A stretch of 64,000 bases of DNA, taken from contig JANXAL010000071.1 of NCBI GenBank assembly GCA_025062325.1, positions 1 through 64,000 on the forward strand, written 5' to 3'. Shown one piece after another: positions 44,352 through 54,042 of the stretch. Source of the DNA: Roseiflexus sp. GTDB lineage: Bacteria > Chloroflexota > Chloroflexia > Chloroflexales > Roseiflexaceae. Position 1 is the first letter of the stretch; each line of letters begins with the position of its first letter. Under the pieces are notes generated by a model. That model had not been told where the DNA came from and searched no databases. It was given only the letters and a program-made list of their open reading frames with translations. Both the position numbers and the translations under genes were made by a program.

Positions 44352-45518
44352 ATGGAGTACGATCTTCCCGAAGATCTTCGGCTCTTGCGTCAAACCGTCC
44401 GCGACTTCGCCAACAAGGAGATCGCCCCGATCGCCCGCGAGATCGATGAAGAGGAGCGGGTTCCGTTCGAGATGCTGCGCAAAGCTGCCAATCTTGGTCT
44501 GCTGGGCGTGCCTTTCCCCGAAGAGTATGGCGGCTCCAACGCCGGGATCACCGGCTACTGCGTGTTGCTCGAAGAAATCAACCGGAAGTGCGCCTCTACC
44601 GGCACAATCATTGGCGCGCATGTGCAACTCTGCTGCATGTCGATCCACCTTGCCGGAACGCCTGACCAGAAAGAGCGCTACCTGCGCCCATTGATCGAGG
44701 GACGGATGTGGGGCGCCTGGGCGCTGACCGAGCCGAACGCGGGTAGTGACGCCGCGCACATCCGCACGACTGCCACGCGCGACGGCGACTACTGGGTGCT
44801 CAACGGCAGCAAGATGTGGATCACCAACGGCTCGTTCGCCGATGTGATCGTCGTGTTTGCCACGATCGATCCGAGCCTCGGACCGCGCGGCATCACGGCC
44901 TTTATCGTCGAGAAAGACTTCCCCGGCTTCAAGGTGGGTAAAATCGAGCCGAAGATGGGGTTGCGCGCATCGCACACGGCATCTATCTTCTTTGAGGATT
45001 GTCGCGTGCCAGCGGCGAATGTGCTCGGCGAGGTCGGGCGCGGGTACGCGTTGGCGCTGCAAACGCTCGACATCGGACGCTGTGGATTGGGGGCTGCATG
45101 TCTGGGAGCGGCAAAGGAAGCCTACGAACTATCGCTCAAATATGCAGTTGAGCGGCAGCAGTTCGGTCGCCCGATCGCCGATTTCCAGGCGATCCAGTTT
45201 AAGCTAGCAGACATGGCAGTGAAGATCTACACGATGGAGCAGATCGTGTACGACTGCGCGAAGAAGGTGGATCGCGGCGAAACGGCGCGGCTGGAGTCGA
45301 GCATCGTCAAACTCTACTGCACCGATGCGCTGGCGTGGATTCTCGACGAGGCGATTCAGATCCACGGCGGCATGGGTTTCTCGCGTGAACTGCCGCTCGA
45401 GCGTATGTACCGCGATGCGCGCGTCTTCCGCATCTACGAGGGAACGAACGAAATTCAGCGGTACGTTATCGCCAGTGAACTGCTGAAGACTGTCGGGTAC
45501 AAGGTGCGGTTGTATTGA
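44352..45518 (+). CDS. Acyl-CoA dehydrogenase
   Basis: A 388-residue flavoenzyme of normal length. The N-terminal helical domain, the middle beta domain with the [14 protein letters not shown] (FAD/substrate) signature, and the C-terminal helical domain with [19 protein letters not shown] and [27 protein letters not shown] are all present. The glutamate of the EGTNEIQR motif is the expected catalytic base. It removes two hydrogens from the alpha-beta bond of an acyl-CoA and passes electrons to an electron-transfer flavoprotein. Chain-length preference is not readable; the short-chain or branched-chain type is likely. The stop TGA lies at the start of a heptamer array. Confidence 0.94.
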   Translation: MEYDLPEDLRLLRQTVRDFANKEIAPIAREIDEEERVPFEMLRKAANLGLLGVPFPEEYGGSNAGITGYCVLLEEINRKCASTGTIIGAHVQLCCMSIHLAGTPDQKERYLRPLIEGRMWGAWALTEPNAGSDAAHIRTTATRDGDYWVLNGSKMWITNGSFADVIVVFATIDPSLGPRGITAFIVEKDFPGFKVGKIEPKMGLRASHTASIFFEDCRVPAANVLGEVGRGYALALQTLDIGRCGLGAACLGAAKEAYELSLKYAVERQQFGRPIADFQAIQFKLADMAVKIYTMEQIVYDCAKKVDRGETARLESSIVKLYCTDALAWILDEAIQIHGGMGFSRELPLERMYRDARVFRIYEGTNEIQRYVIASELLKTVGYKVRLY

Positions 45519-45687
45519 GAGGCAGGAGGCGAGAGGGACGCGGCAAGAGGCGAGGGGCAAGAGACAAGAGGCACTAGGGAATGGGGCGCAGCGGTGCTCC
45601 AGATGGTGCGATACGCTGTCTCCGCCTCAACGTGCAACCCTGACTCTCAATCCCTCTCGCCTCTCGTCTCTCGCCTCTGACCTAAAC
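45516..45687. repeat. Inverted heptamer arrays between two convergent genes
   Basis: On the plus strand 45517-45579 reads GAGAGGC, AGGAGGC, GAGAGGG, ACGCGGC, AAGAGGC, GAGGGGC, AAGAGAC, AAGAGGC, all in 7-base phase, beginning in the acyl-CoA dehydrogenase stop TGA. On the minus strand 45687-45652 reads GGTTTAG, GTCAGAG, GCGAGAG, ACGAGAG, GCGAGAG; the first unit contains the stop TAG of the opposite gene. The two arrays face each other and could pair. Confidence 0.8.
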
Positions 45688-46362
45688 CCCAACGCGCGCG
45701 CGGCGTTGCGACGGGATCAGGGTGGGTGTCTTCATATGCGGGCGCGCTGGAATGCCGCTGACTACTAGATCATCGTCCACTGCTGCTGTCACCACCGCGC
45801 CGCCGCCGACGACGCTCCATGCCCCAACCGCACATTGCGGCAGTACGGTTGCGCCAATGCCCACCAGCGCCCCTTCGCCGACGGTGACTGCACCGCCGAG
45901 GGTTGCGCCAGGCGCGATATGGGCATGGGCGCCAATGCGGTTGTGGTGCTCGACAATGCAGCCGCTGTTGAGGATGACGTTGACGCCAACGTGCGCTCCC
46001 GCGTTAACAATCGCCCGTGCTGCAATGACTGTTCCTGCGCCGATAACTGCATCGTGCGCAACTATTGCCGAGGGGTGGCGCGCTACGACGAATCGCTCGC
46101 CGCACGCCGCCAGACGCTCGTAGATAGCCTGGCGCGTCCGGTTGTCGCCTATGCCGATTACTACTGCGTCATGATCGACCGCATCGATGGCGGCAAGCGG
46201 ACCCAGGATCGGCAATCCCAGTCGCCATTCGCCAAACAGATGCGGATTATCGTCAAGAAAACCAATCGGCGTCAGGTCGGCGCCAGCCTCGTGCATACGC
46301 AATAGAATGTCAGCGACCACCTGCGCATGACCTCCGGCGCCAATGATTAGTACGCGCTTCAT
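45682..46362 (-). CDS. NeuD/PglD-like sugar O-acetyltransferase
   Basis: A 226-residue protein starting at the ATG at 46362. An N-terminal Rossmann-like domain (RVLIIGAGGHAQVVADILL) is followed by a left-handed beta-helix of hexapeptide repeats (AHVGVNVILNSGCIVEHHNR onward, about 100-200), with the catalytic-type histidine pair HDAVIGAG / EHHNRIG. This is the arrangement in PglD, which acetylates a UDP-amino sugar, and NeuD-type O-acetyltransferases. It begins the polysaccharide locus on the 3' side and probably tailors a sugar of the repeat unit. Confidence 0.9.
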   Translation of the reverse strand: MKRVLIIGAGGHAQVVADILLRMHEAGADLTPIGFLDDNPHLFGEWRLGLPILGPLAAIDAVDHDAVVIGIGDNRTRQAIYERLAACGERFVVARHPSAIVAHDAVIGAGTVIAARAIVNAGAHVGVNVILNSGCIVEHHNRIGAHAHIAPGATLGGAVTVGEGALVGIGATVLPQCAVGAWSVVGGGAVVTAAVDDDLVVSGIPARPHMKTPTLIPSQRRARVGV

Positions 46363-46417
46363 CGTTACCTGCCTTCCGAATGTTGTTTTGTTCCGTTGCG
46401 AACCGAGCGTTGCGGCA

Positions 46418-47047
46418 TTATTGCTGCTGAGCGCGACACACTTCTGACGTTCCCTGAAAGATTGCGACGGTAGCGCACCCGTGCTGGTTGATCCCCTCGC
46501 GCCGCGCCACACGCCACACGGTCAGCGCCAGAATGCGAAGATCGAGCCAGAATGAAAGGTGATCGACGTACCAGACATCCAGCGCAAACTTCTGCTCCCA
46601 ACTAATCGCATTGCGCCCGTTGACCTGCGCCCATCCGGTGATACCGGGGCGCACTGCGTGCCGCCGCATCTGTTCCGGGGTGTAGCGATCCAGATATTCC
46701 ATCAGCAACGGGCGCGGTCCCACCAAGCTCATCTCGCCGCGGATCACATTGATCAGTTCCGGCAGCTCATCAAGGCTGCTGCTGCGCAAAAAGCGTCCGA
46801 ACCGCGTCAGCCGCTGATCGTCCGGCAGCAGGTTGCCGTCTGCATCGCGTGCGTCGGTCATGCTGCGGAACTTCAGCAGTGTGAAAGGCTTGCCGTGCAG
46901 TCCAGGACGCTGCTGACGAAAGATCACTGGCGCTCCTAGCAGTATCCGCACCAGCGCCGCGATCATCAGCAGCAGCGGCGCAAGTGCAATGAGCGCTGCA
47001 CTGGCGATGCAGATGTCGAAAACGCGTTTTAGATACCGGCGGTACAT
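46418..47047 (-). CDS. Initiating undecaprenyl-phosphate sugar phosphotransferase (WcaJ-like, short form)
   Basis: A 209-residue protein starting at the ATG at 47047 ([15 protein letters not shown]). It has one N-terminal hydrophobic hairpin (about 11-38) and the bacterial sugar transferase domain with [46 protein letters not shown], and [16 protein letters not shown]. Short forms such as this lack the large N-terminal membrane region of WcaJ/WbaP and transfer a sugar 1-phosphate to undecaprenyl phosphate, beginning the repeat unit. It overlaps no neighbour but lies 4 bases from the next gene upstream. Confidence 0.95.
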   Translation of the reverse strand: MYRRYLKRVFDICIASAALIALAPLLLMIAALVRILLGAPVIFRQQRPGLHGKPFTLLKFRSMTDARDADGNLLPDDQRLTRFGRFLRSSSLDELPELINVIRGEMSLVGPRPLLMEYLDRYTPEQMRRHAVRPGITGWAQVNGRNAISWEQKFALDVWYVDHLSFWLDLRILALTVWRVARREGINQHGCATVAIFQGTSEVCRAQQQ

Positions 47048-47051
47048 ACCG

Positions 47052-48251
47052 TCACGCTCTAGCAGTTGCGGGCATCGCCGCGCTCTCCGGCGCCGGTAGT
47101 CCTTTCTCGCGCAGCAAATGCCGGTAGGCGCCAATCACTCGTTGAAACACCTGTTGCTCATCAAATCGCTCGCGCGCTATGCGGCGACCAGCCGCTCCCA
47201 TAGCTGCACGCAGATCGGCGTCCTGCAACAGGCGCGCCAGGGCATCCGCCAGGGCATCGACATCGCGCAGCGGCGTCAGAAGTCCGTTGCGACCGTGCTC
47301 AACCGCCTCGCGACATCCGCGCACGTTGGTCACGACACACGGAACTCCCATAGCCGACGCTTCCATTGGCGCACGCGGAAACCCTTCACGGTACGATGGC
47401 AGCGCAAACACGTCCATTAGAGCGTACATTTCCGGCATATCCTGGCGAATGCCAGCAAATACGCATGGCGCTGTTCCCGCTGCCGCCTGAATATCGTCGG
47501 GAGTGAGCGCATCCGCCTTTTCCCGGTCAACGCCGCCAACGACCAGAAGTGTGACCGGACCCAGGCGTTCCTGCACCTGTCGCATGGCGCGCGCCAGTTC
47601 GAGCACCCCTTTTGCCGCAACCAGACGACCGACGAAGCCGACAACCGGCGTGTCTGGCGGCAGTCCAAGATCGCGCCGCAGAAGCGCCAAGTGCATCGGA
47701 TCGATCCGGCGCCGGTCGAAACGTCGGATATCGATGCCATTGCCGAGCAATTGAATCCGCTCCGGCGGGCAGATGCCCAGGCGCACCGCAGTGTCGAGGT
47801 CTTCGCTGCTCTGCGAAAGAATGAGATCGGAGCAACGCGCCGCAATGCGCTCCATCGTAATGTAGAAGCGTTGCTGCGCAGGCGGCATGTGTTCGTGAAA
47901 ATAAAAGCCATGGATGGTATTGATCACCACCGGCGTTCCAGCCATACGCGCCGCTAGTTGTCCCAACAGTCCCGGTTTGGGGGTGTGAGTATGCACAATC
48001 GCGAAGCGTTCGCGGCGAAACACGCGGTACAGGCGCAGCAGTGCGCACAGGTCGGCGAACGGCGTCAGCCGCCGCGTGAGCGGAACGGCAATATGGCGAA
48101 TACCGTGCGCTTCAATAATCGGAACATCCGGTCCCGGCGCTGAGACGCCTGTCACCTGATACCCGGCGTCGGCGATGCTGCGCAGTTGATTGAGCAGCAG
48201 ATAGCGCAGCGATTGGTCAACGGTCGTCACATGCGCAACTCGCACGGTCAT
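47052..48251 (-). CDS. GT4-family glycosyltransferase
   Basis: A 399-residue GT-B protein. The N-terminal half begins RVAHVTTVDQSLRYLLL with IVHTHTPKPGLLGQLAARMAG; the C-terminal half has VGFVGRLVAAKGVLELARAM and the nucleotide-sugar motif PSYREGFPRAPMEASAMGVPCV (E-x7-E region). It would add a hexose or deoxyhexose to the lipid-linked repeat. It follows the next gene upstream with only 12 bases between them. Confidence 0.92.
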   Translation of the reverse strand: MTVRVAHVTTVDQSLRYLLLNQLRSIADAGYQVTGVSAPGPDVPIIEAHGIRHIAVPLTRRLTPFADLCALLRLYRVFRRERFAIVHTHTPKPGLLGQLAARMAGTPVVINTIHGFYFHEHMPPAQQRFYITMERIAARCSDLILSQSSEDLDTAVRLGICPPERIQLLGNGIDIRRFDRRRIDPMHLALLRRDLGLPPDTPVVGFVGRLVAAKGVLELARAMRQVQERLGPVTLLVVGGVDREKADALTPDDIQAAAGTAPCVFAGIRQDMPEMYALMDVFALPSYREGFPRAPMEASAMGVPCVVTNVRGCREAVEHGRNGLLTPLRDVDALADALARLLQDADLRAAMGAAGRRIARERFDEQQVFQRVIGAYRHLLREKGLPAPESAAMPATARA

Positions 48252-48263
48252 GGAATGTGCCTC

Positions 48264-49358
48264 CTATGCGCTACGTCCTACCTGCAGCAAAATATCCACC
48301 AGGCGTGGAGCGACCGATTGAATGGAGTAGGACTGCGCCACTGTCGCGCGCCCTGCCATGCCCAGGCGCTCGCGCAGCGCCGGGTCGTCGAGCAGCCGCG
48401 CCAGCGCGCAGCGCCATGCGATCGGGTTGTCCGCCAGCAAACCATTGACGTTGTGCACAATCAACTGGCGCGCCATGCCGACCGGCGAACACACAGCCGG
48501 AACGCCGACTGCCATATACTGCACAGCCTTCACGCCGCTCTTGCCGCGGGTCCATTCATCGTCCGGCAGCGGCATCACCCCAATGTCGAAGGCATGAAGA
48601 TGCTGCACTTCGGTCGCTAGACTCCAGGTGCGGTTGACCACCGGAATGTGCGCGCTGACATACGGAAGTGAACTGATGACGTGCAGTTCGAGCGGGTAGT
48701 GCCGCGCCAGTTCGCCAAAGACCGGTTCCAGCGATCGCAGGTAGGGAAAGCCGTTCGGCGTGCCGATCCAGCCGATGACCAGCCGCTCTGAGGCGCGGGG
48801 TGCGCGGTAATCCTTCGGCGGGTAGCGGGTGATGTCCACGCCGCTGTTGACCACCGACACGCGCGGGTTCAAGCGGCGCATGTATTCCGCTAGATGCTCA
48901 TTCCAAACGATCACGTGCGTGGCGTTGCGCACGATGCGCTCGATCTTGCCGCGACACAGCCAGCGCACTAGAGGAAATGGATGGCATCGGTAGTAGACGT
49001 GCGTTGCGTCGTCGAACAGCACAACATGCTTCACGCCGCGTCGCCGCAGCCATTCCTCAAAGCCGTCTGGCAGATAGGGAAACAGTTCTTTTTCAAACAC
49101 CACCAGATCATAGCGCTGCGCGTTGAGCAGCACCTGCAACCGCCGTGCAACACGACGGGCAAAGTACAACCCGTGGCGCGCAATGTCGCCGAACCCCGTC
49201 GGACGGTCGAGCACGCCGAACTCGAAGTACCGGTCGTCGAACAGCGGCTCGACGGTGCAGGCGATGCCTGCCTGCGCATACGCGGGCAGGTACTGGTGCA
49301 CCATATAGCGACTGCTGCCGCCGCGCTGACTGTAGCGTGTGAGAAAGAGCACGTTCAT
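48264..49358 (-). CDS. GT4-family glycosyltransferase
   Basis: A 364-residue GT-B protein. N terminus MNVLFLTRYSQRGGSSRYMV; residues about 195-215 read VIGWIGTPNGFPYLRSLEP and the C-terminal half has GVMPLPDDEWTRGKSGVKAVQYMAVGVPAV, a GT4-like nucleotide-sugar-binding segment with a lysine in place of the usual glutamate. It lacks the strongly conserved E-x7-E pair, so donor choice or activity may differ from its neighbours. It is 6 bases from the next gene upstream. Confidence 0.82.
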   Translation of the reverse strand: MNVLFLTRYSQRGGSSRYMVHQYLPAYAQAGIACTVEPLFDDRYFEFGVLDRPTGFGDIARHGLYFARRVARRLQVLLNAQRYDLVVFEKELFPYLPDGFEEWLRRRGVKHVVLFDDATHVYYRCHPFPLVRWLCRGKIERIVRNATHVIVWNEHLAEYMRRLNPRVSVVNSGVDITRYPPKDYRAPRASERLVIGWIGTPNGFPYLRSLEPVFGELARHYPLELHVISSLPYVSAHIPVVNRTWSLATEVQHLHAFDIGVMPLPDDEWTRGKSGVKAVQYMAVGVPAVCSPVGMARQLIVHNVNGLLADNPIAWRCALARLLDDPALRERLGMAGRATVAQSYSIQSVAPRLVDILLQVGRSA

Positions 49359-49364
49359 GGTTCT

Positions 49365-50300
49365 TCACCGGGCAATCATCGAAACGCACAACAATGCTGC
49401 GACGCGCCAGTATTGCGCAGCGTACTCCCACTGCCGCTGTTGTCCTGCCAGCGCCGCGCGCGCGGATGCCAGCAGCGTACGCGCCAGCATCGCTGGCGCA
49501 ATTGCGGCACAGAGCGCCGCAGTCGTCAGCAGTCCGTAGTGTTTGCGAAAGAACGACACCAGACTGGCGTACCGCTGCACGATGCGCGCATCGAGGTTCT
49601 GCAGCGAACTCTGACCGCCATAGTGGGTGATCTGCGGCGTCGGCGTGAAACGGATCCGCCAGCCAGCCTGACGCACGCGCCAACACAGATCCACTTCCTC
49701 GAAGTACAGAAAGAAGCGCTCATCGAGCGGACCAGCATCATTCCAGGCATCGCGGCGCACCAGCAGGCATGCGCCTGACGGTTGATCGACATCGCGCGCC
49801 TCATCGTGCGCCCACCAGGTCATCTTGAAGCGCGCCAGCGCGCGGTTGCGCGGCGCGATCCGGCTGATGCCCCAGCAATCCAGCGCGATGTTGAATAGGG
49901 TCGGAAACCGGCTGCACGACGGTTGCAGACTGCCGTCGGCATTCAACAATCTTGGACCGAGGATGCCAACGTCCGGCATCTGATCCATCAATGCCGTCAT
50001 CTCGTCCAGCGCGCCGGGCGGCAGCCAGGTGTCGGGGTTCAGCAGCAGGAAATAGCGCCCCCGCGCCTGAGCGAACCCAAGGTTATTGGCGCGGGCAAAG
50101 CCGACGTTCTCCGGCAGCGCCATCAGGCGCACGTGCGGAAATGTGGCGCGAACCATCTCTGCGCTGCCATCGGTTGAAGCGTTATCGACCACGATGATCT
50201 CACAGACAGTCCGGCGCGCTGCCTCGTGCAGCGATGTAAGACAGGCGCGCAACAGATCGCGGGTATTCCAGTTGACAATCACGATGCTGAGGTCGCACAT
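49365..50300 (-). CDS. GT2-family glycosyltransferase (rhamnosyltransferase-like)
   Basis: A 311-residue GT-A protein. The start MCDLSIVIVNWNTRDLLRAC, the VVDNASTDGSAEMV strand, LLLNPDTWLPPGALDEM (DXD-type region), and DERFFLYFEEVDLCWRVRQAGW match rhamnosyl- and related GT2 transferases of O-antigen loci. There is a hydrophobic C-terminal helix. It overlaps the next gene upstream by 22 bases. Confidence 0.9.
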   Translation of the reverse strand: MCDLSIVIVNWNTRDLLRACLTSLHEAARRTVCEIIVVDNASTDGSAEMVRATFPHVRLMALPENVGFARANNLGFAQARGRYFLLLNPDTWLPPGALDEMTALMDQMPDVGILGPRLLNADGSLQPSCSRFPTLFNIALDCWGISRIAPRNRALARFKMTWWAHDEARDVDQPSGACLLVRRDAWNDAGPLDERFFLYFEEVDLCWRVRQAGWRIRFTPTPQITHYGGQSSLQNLDARIVQRYASLVSFFRKHYGLLTTAALCAAIAPAMLARTLLASARAALAGQQRQWEYAAQYWRVAALLCVSMIAR

Positions 50301-51466
50301 AACGGTTCGCTCCGCAGACGGTAAAAGATGCGTTCTTCAGCGAACGCCACCTGCTCGATATCGAAGAGATCCCGCACAATCGCGCGCCCTCTCCGCCCCA
50401 TCGCGCGGCGGGCAGCGGGAGGAAGCGACAACAGATGCAGCAATGCATCTGCCAGCGCCCCCGGATCGCGCGGCGGCACGAGATACCCGGTTTCGCCGTC
50501 GCGCACCACGTCGGGCAACCCGCCGACAGCACTGGCAACTACTGGTCGTTCCATCAGCAACGGCTCGACCGCGCCGCCAACGTTCTCTGAAAGCGACGGA
50601 ACCGCCGCCACATCGCTTGCTGCCAGGATCGCTGGAATGTCGGTGCGTCTGCCGGTGAAGATGACATTGTGGTCAACCCCATGCATGCGCGCGAGTTGCT
50701 TCAAAGATGCCTCGTAAGCGCCATGCGCAACGCCTTCGGGTTCGGCGCCGACAATGAGGAAGCGCACGGATGGCAGGCGCGCCACAACATCGCGCGCTGC
50801 GCGGATCAGCACTTCGTGCCCTTTGATGCCGTAGTGCGGATCGAAGCGACGAATCGGCGGGATCAGATGGGCAATGGTCGTCACAACCGGCGCAGTGGGC
50901 GCAATGCCGAACTCCTGACGCACCGCAGCGCCATCCAGCGACGGATCGAAACGGTCGAGCGGAAAGCCGTAATAACTCAGAATCACGGCGCTGCGCGCGA
51001 TTGGCGCACGTCGGTAATAGCGCACCAGCGCCCGACTCGATGCCAGAATTGCGCTATCCATCCAGGCGGTGCCGTACTCCGCCAATCGATAGGGACCCAA
51101 TTCCAGGTCCCACAGGCTCGGCGGCTTGAACAGACGCACCGGAACACCCGCTAGCCGCGCCGCCAACCGTGCCCACAGGCTAATCGGCAGCGCGTAGTAC
51201 ACGACCACATCAGGGTTGTGCTGGCGAAACAGCCGATAGAGCGCCCCGATGGCATCGACCACACGGCGCACGTCCTTCAGGCGACGCGGCGCCTGCCAGG
51301 TCTGAACGTTCATGCCCGCAGCGTGCGCCAGCCGCGCCATCGGCGAATCGGAGGGGCACGCTATCATCACCCGATGACCGCGACGCGCCAGAAACTGCGG
51401 CGTGTGCAACGCCCATTCGTGGGCGCCATAGCCGGTCACGTACACAATGGTCAGCGGCGCGCCCAT
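50279..51466 (-). CDS. GT4-family glycosyltransferase, paralogue 1
   Basis: A 395-residue GT-B protein. The N terminus reads TIVYVTGYGAHEWALHTPQFL; the C-terminal half has FTGRRTDIPAILAASDVAAV and then EPLLMERPVVASAVGG, containing the E-x7-E-like motif. It is a tandem paralogue of the next gene: about 60 residues spanning these motifs are identical between the two proteins, while the DNA differs at many third positions. It overlaps that gene by 16 bases. Confidence 0.9.
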   Translation of the reverse strand: MGAPLTIVYVTGYGAHEWALHTPQFLARRGHRVMIACPSDSPMARLAHAAGMNVQTWQAPRRLKDVRRVVDAIGALYRLFRQHNPDVVVYYALPISLWARLAARLAGVPVRLFKPPSLWDLELGPYRLAEYGTAWMDSAILASSRALVRYYRRAPIARSAVILSYYGFPLDRFDPSLDGAAVRQEFGIAPTAPVVTTIAHLIPPIRRFDPHYGIKGHEVLIRAARDVVARLPSVRFLIVGAEPEGVAHGAYEASLKQLARMHGVDHNVIFTGRRTDIPAILAASDVAAVPSLSENVGGAVEPLLMERPVVASAVGGLPDVVRDGETGYLVPPRDPGALADALLHLLSLPPAARRAMGRRGRAIVRDLFDIEQVAFAEERIFYRLRSEPLCATSAS

Positions 51467-52671
51467 TGCAGACCTCCCATTCCCCGGGCATTCAAGATGT
51501 CGTAGTACAGTTGCTCGGTCTGCCGCACAGTGGTGCGCAGATCAAACAGTTCCTCCACAATAGCGCGCCCTCTGCGCCCCATCTCCCGACGGGCAACCGG
51601 AGACAGCGACAGGATGCGGAGTAACGTCTGCGCCAGCGCCTCCGGGTCGCGCGGCGGCACGAGATAGCCGGTTTCGCCGTCGCGCACCACGTCAGGCAAC
51701 CCGCCGACGGCGCTAGCGACCACCGGTCGCTCCATGAGCAGCGGCTCGACCGCGCCGCCGACATTCTCCGAGAGCGATGGGACTGCCGCGACATCGCTTG
51801 CTGCCAGGATTGCCGGAATGTCGGTACGTTTGCCAGCGAAGATAACCGTCTGCTGCAACCCCAGGTCGGCGACCATCTGATACAACCGGCGTTTGTACTG
51901 TTCCGCTTCGCCAGGGACCAGCGCATCACCGACGATCAGGAAGCGCACGTTAGGATTTGCTTCGCGCACGTGCGCCGCTGCTGCGATCAGGATTTCGTGA
52001 CCTTTCAGCCCGAGGCCGCCAAAGACGTTTAGCCCTCGCAGGGAGCGTTCCTTCAATGGCGAGTACATATAGGCAATCATCGTGACCAGCGGCGCGTCCG
52101 GCGCAATGCCAAATTCGCGCCGGATCGGGCTGCCATCGATTGCCGGATTGAATGGCTCGAAGGGAAAACCGTAGTAGATCAGGCGGATCCGACCGCGCAT
52201 AACGTCGCACGCTTCGTAGATGCGTTGTATAGCGGTACTCGATGCAATGATGGCGCTATCGAGGCGCGCCAGCGCCATTTCGATCCGGCGCGATGCAGGA
52301 ATTTCGAGCGGCAGCGGACCGGGCCACTGCGTCAGGCGCACCGGAACGCCTGCCGCGTATGCCGCAAGGCGCCCCCACACATTGGCTGGCGCCAGGTGGT
52401 TATGCACCACGTCAATCCGCTCCCGGCGCAGCCAGGCTGCTACGCGCGCCACGTATGCCGCTGCGGTATGCACGTGCCGGATGCGGCGCGGAAATGGAAT
52501 GACCTGCGTCGGAATGCCAGCGGCGCGCGCCCGCTCCGGCAGCGGACCGTCCTCCGGGCAGATCAGGTGCACCCTGTGCCCGGCATCGCGCAACCGGCAG
52601 AGCGGATGGAACGCCCAACCGCCAGCGAAGGCGCTCCCGACAATATGGACGATGCATAAGGATCGAGACAT
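51451..52671 (-). CDS. GT4-family glycosyltransferase, paralogue 2
   Basis: A 406-residue GT-B protein. The N terminus SLCIVHIVGSAFAGGWAFHP and the C-terminal nucleotide-sugar region (FAGKRTDIPAILAASDVAAV, then EPLLMERPVVASAVGG) match GT4. The N-terminal acceptor-binding half differs from its paralogue, suggesting the same donor sugar and different acceptors. The start lies just before the Wzy stop, within the operon. Confidence 0.9.
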   Translation of the reverse strand: MSRSLCIVHIVGSAFAGGWAFHPLCRLRDAGHRVHLICPEDGPLPERARAAGIPTQVIPFPRRIRHVHTAAAYVARVAAWLRRERIDVVHNHLAPANVWGRLAAYAAGVPVRLTQWPGPLPLEIPASRRIEMALARLDSAIIASSTAIQRIYEACDVMRGRIRLIYYGFPFEPFNPAIDGSPIRREFGIAPDAPLVTMIAYMYSPLKERSLRGLNVFGGLGLKGHEILIAAAAHVREANPNVRFLIVGDALVPGEAEQYKRRLYQMVADLGLQQTVIFAGKRTDIPAILAASDVAAVPSLSENVGGAVEPLLMERPVVASAVGGLPDVVRDGETGYLVPPRDPEALAQTLLRILSLSPVARREMGRRGRAIVEELFDLRTTVRQTEQLYYDILNARGMGGLQWARR

Positions 52672-54042
52672 CTACAACTCACCTTCCTGCCCGACGAGGC
52701 ACGCCAGAACTAAGAGGAACACAAATGCGAGAACTGGGTCGAACAGCGGTTCGCCAAACAGAGATGACGCTAGCACTGCCAGGATCACTGCCTGCACGAC
52801 ACGCGCCTGATGGCTCTGACGTGCAACCAGAGCCCTTGCGCGCCGCCACGCCGCCAGAAACATGCCCACGCTCAACACGCCGCCAATGCCGAGCATCGCA
52901 AAGGCGCTCAGAAAGTAGTTATGGGCAAAGCCCAGGTCGTACACTGCCGATCCAGCAGCGATCGGCGCCTGCCCGGTGCGCACCAGATACTCGCTGAACT
53001 TTCCCCATCCGATGCCGGTCAGCGGCGCCGAGAGGAAAGCGTTGACCGCCGCGCCCCACAGCTCGATGCGCGTCTCCGCCGACGGGTCGAACCCGCGTCT
53101 CGGCGACCAGGTCATTTCAAGGCGCGCCCAGACCGCTTCGGGCAAACCAAACAACACAAAGGCGCTAATCGCCCCGGCAATGATCCACAGTTTCAGTGAA
53201 TGCCCGCGATAGAGCAGCAGGGTTGCAACGATCAGGGCTATGTAGGACGAGCGACTGAACGAAAACAGGATGGCGGTTAACAGAATGGCGAGGAATGGCG
53301 CTCTGAGCAGCCAGCCGATTCGAGCGCGCCATCCGAGCAGCAGGGTCCAGCCAATGACCCACAGTAACCCCAGCGAGTTCTTCAAGCTGCCGATAATGGT
53401 GTAGGTATCGATCCAGGCGTCGCGCCCTTGAAGTCCTTCGCTCAACGAGCGCGAATTGAGCAGGAACGCTCCCGCAACGACGGTTGCGCCGAGTGCAATG
53501 CCGCCGAGCAAAGCGTGCGCCTGACTGTTCGCCGTTATCCTGGGCGCCGCCAGTGCGAACCAAAGATAAGGAAGCATGCCGATCACAGTCATCACTAGAT
53601 GCCGCAGGCTCAACCCCTCACCCAGGCGCATCCGTTCCGCCAGGACGACAACCGCTCCCCAACCGACGACGGCAATCATCAACCGGCGATCCCATTGCTT
53701 GGCGGCTGGCTGCTGCACCGCCAGATACAGCGCGTGGACGCAGGTCATCCCGTACAGCGCCAGCAACGCCTGACTGAAGAGCGCGCTGCGCGCATCGATC
53801 AGATAGAGGAGCGGAGCGACTGCGCCGGTCACGAAGAAAGCGCCATCGCCGCCACGCAACACCAGGACGACCCAGGATGCAGCGCCAAGCAATAGCAGCA
53901 ATAGGAACGGTTGCGTCGCCGCCAGCACGCCAGCGAGCGGCGCGACAGTCAGCCCGATCAGCAACGCCGTGCCGACTCGGAGATATTCAGGCGCGACGAA
54001 AGCGGACAATCTGCTCATAGATGGCATGAATCCTTCGTTCAC
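52672..54042 (-). CDS. Wzy/O-antigen-ligase-type polymerase
   Basis: A 456-residue protein with about ten to twelve hydrophobic helices and a large outside loop (about residues 305-360, containing WSPRRGFDPSAETRIELWGAA). The signature FDPSAETRIELWGAAVNAFLS, followed by PLTGIGWGKF, is the Wzy_C/O-antigen ligase region. It would polymerise or ligate the repeat units outside the membrane. The start may be Met 6 or 9; either way it overlaps the wzx 3' end. Confidence 0.85.
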   Translation of the reverse strand: MNEGFMPSMSRLSAFVAPEYLRVGTALLIGLTVAPLAGVLAATQPFLLLLLLGAASWVVLVLRGGDGAFFVTGAVAPLLYLIDARSALFSQALLALYGMTCVHALYLAVQQPAAKQWDRRLMIAVVGWGAVVVLAERMRLGEGLSLRHLVMTVIGMLPYLWFALAAPRITANSQAHALLGGIALGATVVAGAFLLNSRSLSEGLQGRDAWIDTYTIIGSLKNSLGLLWVIGWTLLLGWRARIGWLLRAPFLAILLTAILFSFSRSSYIALIVATLLLYRGHSLKLWIIAGAISAFVLFGLPEAVWARLEMTWSPRRGFDPSAETRIELWGAAVNAFLSAPLTGIGWGKFSEYLVRTGQAPIAAGSAVYDLGFAHNYFLSAFAMLGIGGVLSVGMFLAAWRRARALVARQSHQARVVQAVILAVLASSLFGEPLFDPVLAFVFLLVLACLVGQEGEL

